From a virus, in the IMG/VR virus record IMGVR_UViG_3300035698_015014, positions 1-34,351 of that record: DNA of 34,351 bases; one strand, given 5' to 3'. Shown here piece by piece: positions 30,902 to 34,351 of this stretch (position 1 is the first letter of the stretch; every line of letters starts with the position of its first letter). Under the pieces are notes generated by a model, which was given only the letters and a program-made list of their open reading frames with translations, was not told where the DNA came from and did no database searches. The position numbers were made by a program, and so were the translations under genes.

Positions 30902-33070
30902 CTATACGACCAATCTAATATCTGAGCTGGGTAGATCCAGTCTTAGTTTAGATTCGACAAAGTATTCTGTTTGTAAATTGGATAATACAGCGATATTCCC
31001 AAGATGAATAGTCCGAGCATAGAACATGCTGGGGGATTCAGTTGGATCAATTTTGGACATCTGCATATTTGTGGCCCATGGATCGATGGAGCCTTCTGTT
31101 AATTCTGCCAATTCCTTAGCTATCTCTTCTAGCTCATCCATGGTTTCAGCCAGATCAGTTGCGAGATCTACAAGGTCTTCTGCTTGCCTTGCTTGGCCAA
31201 TATCGAACAAGACTTGGGTAGCATCCAAAAAGGAAATGGCATCAAGGGTGCTAGTAGCTGCAAACTCTGTACCCGTTTTTACGGCTTCAGCTGCCCCAAT
31301 GGTATTTTGGGACCAGGTGCCAATCATGATCGTAGCAATAAAGGCTATTACTATGGCCAGTTCTACACCGGCTTTATCCGCTATTTCTTTAACGGCTACC
31401 TGTGTGCCATACACCACTAACGCAGCTAATACGTAACTGGCTGCTATCCCTGCTGCTCCGGTCAATGTAAGGGCCAATGCGAGGGAAGTGGATAATGAAC
31501 CAAGGGACACAATAGTTATAACAATGGCGAGTATTTTAACCACATCCGCAAAGAACTCGGTTTCATACCAGTCCAATTCAGTCACTATTTTGGTATTGAA
31601 TACTATGCGGATAGTGTCGTACATCACTGCGTTATGTGGCAGTGCTCCCATCCCTTTAGCTACTCCAATATGCAAGGGGATAACGAAATTGTTATAGCCG
31701 TTCACATCAGCTAACGCTGTGGTTAATGTTGTTTTAATAACAGAGTCAGAATAGATATAATTTAGGTGATAAACCCCAAATACCAGTAATTCAATATACT
31801 CAGTTTCTGATACTTGATACTGGAAAACAATGGAATCTTGGTTAACAGTATAGGGATTGAAGGGGTTCCCTCTTGTTAAAGGAGGAGAAGTGGTGGTTAC
31901 CCGTACATACTCACCTTTCTCCCCAATTACTCCCTGTATCACTTGCCTATCAATATAATGGTAAGCCAATTCCATATGGTAGTTTGACTCTTTGATCACT
32001 ACTCTATTCAAGTCCGGTGTTGAAGCAAAGCTATGCCCATCCAACCAATAATTATAATCCTGTGCTGAGTACGTGGAATTCCCCCAAAGGTATTCAAAGT
32101 AATCAAATAGGTAGTGTAGAGTGTCAGGTTTATCTGATTGGATATCGATACCAAATATTAAATAAGAGAAGTCTGTTTCTACGACTTCAGGACTAACATA
32201 GTTTGGGTCATTCACTTCATCCCATAGCGGATCACCGGCTACTCGGCCATGTACCCCATCACATAATTCATCAAAGTCAGTACCAATAATTTTGCATAAG
32301 CGTTTGCTGTCCTCATACACTTGAGCATCATAGAAAGCTGGGTCTGATTGATCTTCCTGATTCAAACGTAAAGGGACAATAGGCATATATGGGGAATCTG
32401 GATCGACAGTCACTGGCGGTAAATCTAATTTAGGGTACAGCCCTGTGGATTCCTGGTAATTCCAATACAGCCGTTCACCAAAGCGTTCAGAATTTTTAGA
32501 TTGGTAATAGGCAACATGGTAATAAAGCTCTTGTGGATGAGCTGATGGAAAATTAACTGTTTCCGTGTAATTAGGCCCCCCAGAATCGGCGTAAACAATA
32601 TTAATGGATTGTTCTCCATTCGTTTTAGCCGTCAAAAATGTGGCTGTTCCTACTGCCGCAAAGGGAGGTGTACTTACTATATTGGTTAAATGGTCCCAAC
32701 CACTCACCCCTTGTAAATAATCTGCTACATATAACGTGGCATTCAATCTATCCGCTACAACGTAATCCAGGGAGATACCGGATATATGGTCTTCTTGTAG
32801 GGTATGGAGAATGTACGCTTCATTGGGTGGCATATACCCCGTGGAACCTTCAGGTAAGCCCAGCACTGTATGATCTCTACCGTACCGGTAATAAGACTGT
32901 GCTTTTGAAGCTAAACCGTTTAGGTGGTTATCCATGAGGTCTTCAGCAATCGAACGATTGTTCATTACTGAAACATAAATAGAATCTTTAAGAAGGTTAG
33001 GGGTATCTTCAACTAATTGTAGAGTGGAGGATTGGAGTGTTATTACTTCGTCTTTATCCCAAAAAGCCAT
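30902..33070 (-). CDS. 722-residue virion protein with C-terminal membrane segments (N4 gp53-like by size)
   Basis: The N-terminal about 490 residues are strand-rich with many Tyr, Asp and Trp residues (YYRYGRDHTVLGLPEGSTGY). Between about residues 505 and 610 there are several hydrophobic stretches (VVKILAIVITIVSLGSL, ALALTLTGAAGIAASYVLA, VELAIVIAFIATIMIG), followed by a heptad-like helix near 640-665 (LVDLATDLAETMDELEEIAK). This combination fits a virion protein that interacts with the host envelope during ejection. Its start follows AGGACATCAT and the terminator-like hairpin at 33081-33105. The mass fits the about 79-kDa N4 virion protein. Function is inference. Confidence 0.7.
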   Translation of the reverse strand: MAFWDKDEVITLQSSTLQLVEDTPNLLKDSIYVSVMNNRSIAEDLMDNHLNGLASKAQSYYRYGRDHTVLGLPEGSTGYMPPNEAYILHTLQEDHISGISLDYVVADRLNATLYVADYLQGVSGWDHLTNIVSTPPFAAVGTATFLTAKTNGEQSINIVYADSGGPNYTETVNFPSAHPQELYYHVAYYQSKNSERFGERLYWNYQESTGLYPKLDLPPVTVDPDSPYMPIVPLRLNQEDQSDPAFYDAQVYEDSKRLCKIIGTDFDELCDGVHGRVAGDPLWDEVNDPNYVSPEVVETDFSYLIFGIDIQSDKPDTLHYLFDYFEYLWGNSTYSAQDYNYWLDGHSFASTPDLNRVVIKESNYHMELAYHYIDRQVIQGVIGEKGEYVRVTTTSPPLTRGNPFNPYTVNQDSIVFQYQVSETEYIELLVFGVYHLNYIYSDSVIKTTLTTALADVNGYNNFVIPLHIGVAKGMGALPHNAVMYDTIRIVFNTKIVTELDWYETEFFADVVKILAIVITIVSLGSLSTSLALALTLTGAAGIAASYVLAALVVYGTQVAVKEIADKAGVELAIVIAFIATIMIGTWSQNTIGAAEAVKTGTEFAATSTLDAISFLDATQVLFDIGQARQAEDLVDLATDLAETMDELEEIAKELAELTEGSIDPWATNMQMSKIDPTESPSMFYARTIHLGNIAVLSNLQTEYFVESKLRLDLPSSDIRLVV

Positions 33071-33080
33071 ATGATGTCCT

Positions 33081-33105
33081 AAATAATAAAAGGGCCGAAG
33101 CCCTT
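33081..33105 (-). terminator. TTCG-loop hairpin with U-rich tail in the late operon
   Basis: On the minus strand AAGGGC-TTCG-GCCCTT is a 6-bp stem with the very stable TTCG tetraloop, then TTATTATTT. It lies nine bases downstream of the 33114 gene's stop and eleven bases before the ATG of the 722-residue gene. The tail is interrupted by A residues, so partial termination or mRNA stabilisation is more likely than a full stop. Confidence 0.6.
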
Positions 33106-33113
33106 ATTCAGAC

Positions 33114-33968
33114 TCAGACCGCTGGGGGTATTGGTGTAACACCAATGTTGGTTACCATGTTATCCATGACTGCTTTTATTTGAGGACCCGATGCCCCGTA
33201 AATTGAGTCATTATTGATCCCTGTAACAGACTTGATTACTGTAAAGAAGTCAGCATGTATTTTAGCTGCTTTCTGTTCAGAATCCCGAATAAAGCCATTT
33301 GCTTGGTTAGTATATAGGACTTTCTGCTTACCGATAATACCTGCAACCGTCACACCATCCACATCATCCAAACGTTGAGCCTGTTCAGTAAAGCCTTTCT
33401 GGATCAAAATTGTAGTTTCAGCTGCAATCTTACCTGCGTTAGCTACAATATTGGCATTCTCTGATAAGGCATTCGCTTCTTGTTGAGCAAGCATAGAATC
33501 CTGCACACCAATATGAGCAACTTGGGCTTTAACCAATTCAATTTCTTCAGTTACCTTAGCGAGTTGTTCACCCATTAGAGAGGTCTGCTGTGCCACTAAA
33601 GCAGTTTCATTGATTATCTTAGCCTTTTGCTCAGTTAGAACTTCCAGCTGCATAGAGGCTATTATGCTATCCACCTTGGCTTTCACCAAAGCTTCATCTA
33701 AAAGCAAACCTTGCTTCTTGGTGTTGACTATATTTTCTTGAGCCAACAGCTCCTGCTGTGTTACCAGCGGAGCTTGCAGTGTGAATTGAGAGCCAACTTG
33801 CAATGCAGCTTGAGTCATACCGACATAGGCTTGAGCGTAATCTGCTCCCTGTATCCGCCCAGAATCGTATTGGGTTTCAATCTGGGAATTAACAGAGCGC
33901 ATTAGTTCATCAAATGTACCCTGTTCTTGAGAACCACCACCGGTAAGACTAGCTACACTTATACTCAT
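33114..33968 (-). CDS. Coiled-coil virion protein, about 30 kDa (N4 gp54-like)
   Basis: The 284 residues have a long central helical region (about 70-190) rich in Gln, Ala, Leu, Glu and Lys with heptad-like spacing (LLAQENIVNTKKQGLLLDEA; MGEQLAKVTEEIELVKAQVA), flanked by flexible Gly/Ser- and Pro-rich ends. No catalytic motif is seen. The length corresponds to about 30 kDa, the size of the N4 structural protein gp54, and it sits where gp54 would. The ATG overlaps the upstream gene's stop (ATGA), giving translational coupling. A role inside the capsid or at the portal is inferred. Confidence 0.72.
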   Translation of the reverse strand: MSISVASLTGGGSQEQGTFDELMRSVNSQIETQYDSGRIQGADYAQAYVGMTQAALQVGSQFTLQAPLVTQQELLAQENIVNTKKQGLLLDEALVKAKVDSIIASMQLEVLTEQKAKIINETALVAQQTSLMGEQLAKVTEEIELVKAQVAHIGVQDSMLAQQEANALSENANIVANAGKIAAETTILIQKGFTEQAQRLDDVDGVTVAGIIGKQKVLYTNQANGFIRDSEQKAAKIHADFFTVIKSVTGINNDSIYGASGPQIKAVMDNMVTNIGVTPIPPAV

Positions 33969-34351
33969 AAATCATCCATTGTCACAGTCGCTTTCTGGCG
34001 AAGACGAATAGCATCCGCTTCTACTTTAGTAATCGCAGGCAGAAGTTGAATAGCAAAGGTCTTAGCTAAGCGGGTTTTTGTTACTTGTTTATTAGTTTTT
34101 GGATCTCGAATTTTGTAAAAATGTTGATATTCTTTATCCTCCAACGTTTCTAATAGTGCCTTCGGTATATGGTATGGCACCGGAGAGTGATAAGGGATGT
34201 ACTTCGTGATAGTGCCAATTTGGCCATTACCACAACCGAACATTTCACCAGGAATATCAGTTTTACTGGGGTCATTGCATGTGATCATACAACGAATATT
34301 TAGTCGTGCTTGATCTCGCATTAAGGTATTCGTTTGAACTTGCAGTTCTGC
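33965..34351 (-). CDS. Partial late protein running off the right edge
   Basis: The frame has a TAA-class stop overlapping the next gene's ATG, and continues open beyond an internal ATG at 34321 to the window end (upstream residues AELQVQTNTL). It is therefore the 3' end of a longer gene. The visible part includes NIRCMITCNDPSKTDIPGEM, FGCGNGQIG and a basic C-terminal region ending in TVTMDDL. Three cysteines lie within about 20 residues. By N4 order it would be gp55, with the major capsid gene expected just to the right. No family is recognised. Confidence 0.7.
   Translation of the reverse strand, partial: AELQVQTNTLMRDQARLNIRCMITCNDPSKTDIPGEMFGCGNGQIGTITKYIPYHSPVPYHIPKALLETLEDKEYQHFYKIRDPKTNKQVTKTRLAKTFAIQLLPAITKVEADAIRLRQKATVTMDDL

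Noticed and set aside
30579-31436. Plus-strand open frames of 142 and 136 codons
   Set aside because: They run antisense to the 175- and 722-residue late genes, whose starts, spacing and compositions are much better supported.
1-34351. CRISPR arrays, insertion sequences, integrase or attachment sites
   Set aside because: No regularly spaced repeats, transposase-like frames or integrase motifs were seen; the genome looks strictly lytic in this window.

Overview
The window is a stretch of a lytic, tailed double-stranded DNA phage of the N4 type (Schitoviridae-like). The main evidence is a 2,924-residue minus-strand protein at 16685-25459. It carries single-subunit RNA polymerase motifs at nearly the same mutual spacing as the phage N4 virion RNA polymerase. 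In front of it lies a rightward replication block in N4-like order: MoxR-type ATPase, HExxH/VWA protein, Dda-like helicase, family A DNA polymerase, PD-(D/E)XK nuclease, helicase-primase, RecA-like ATPase, SSB and RuvC-like resolvase. Behind it lies a leftward block of virion genes. The sequence is AT-rich with strong Shine-Dalgarno sites. The host cannot be read from this window.

Region 1 (1-3262, plus strand) holds small, mostly unknown early or middle genes. They include an M23-type zinc peptidase, a small membrane protein, two tiny zinc-ribbon proteins (one apparently without a normal start codon), several hairpins and terminators, and two imperfect 50-52 nt direct repeats that bracket one compositionally unusual gene. 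Region 2 (3263-3701) is a mostly noncoding, structured leader with a 15-nt repeat also found at the left end and one 34-codon gene.

Region 3 (3702-16688, plus strand) is the middle, replication-recombination operon, tightly packed with start/stop overlaps. The only strong internal terminator lies between the RecA-like ATPase and the SSB gene. Helicase, polymerase, primase-helicase and SSB would form the replisome. The nuclease, RecA-like ATPase and RuvC-like enzyme fit recombination and resolution of branched DNA. The MoxR/VWA pair is a chaperone-like module of unknown target.

Region 4 (16685-34351, minus strand) is the late block. In transcription order it holds a partial gene entering from the right edge, a 30-kDa coiled-coil protein, a 722-residue protein with membrane segments, a Gly/Met-rich 175-residue protein, a 462-residue helical protein, a 1,144-residue internal virion protein and the giant virion RNA polymerase. 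The two transcription units converge and share the four bases TTAA as opposing stop codons at 16685-16688. N4 gene correspondences are given from memory of N4 gene order and protein sizes, and are tentative outside the core enzymes.

The most noteworthy points are the virion RNA polymerase with a short N-terminal region and extra zincin-like and acetyltransferase-like segments, the repeat-flanked gene, the zinc-ribbon pair, and the structured leader before the replication operon.
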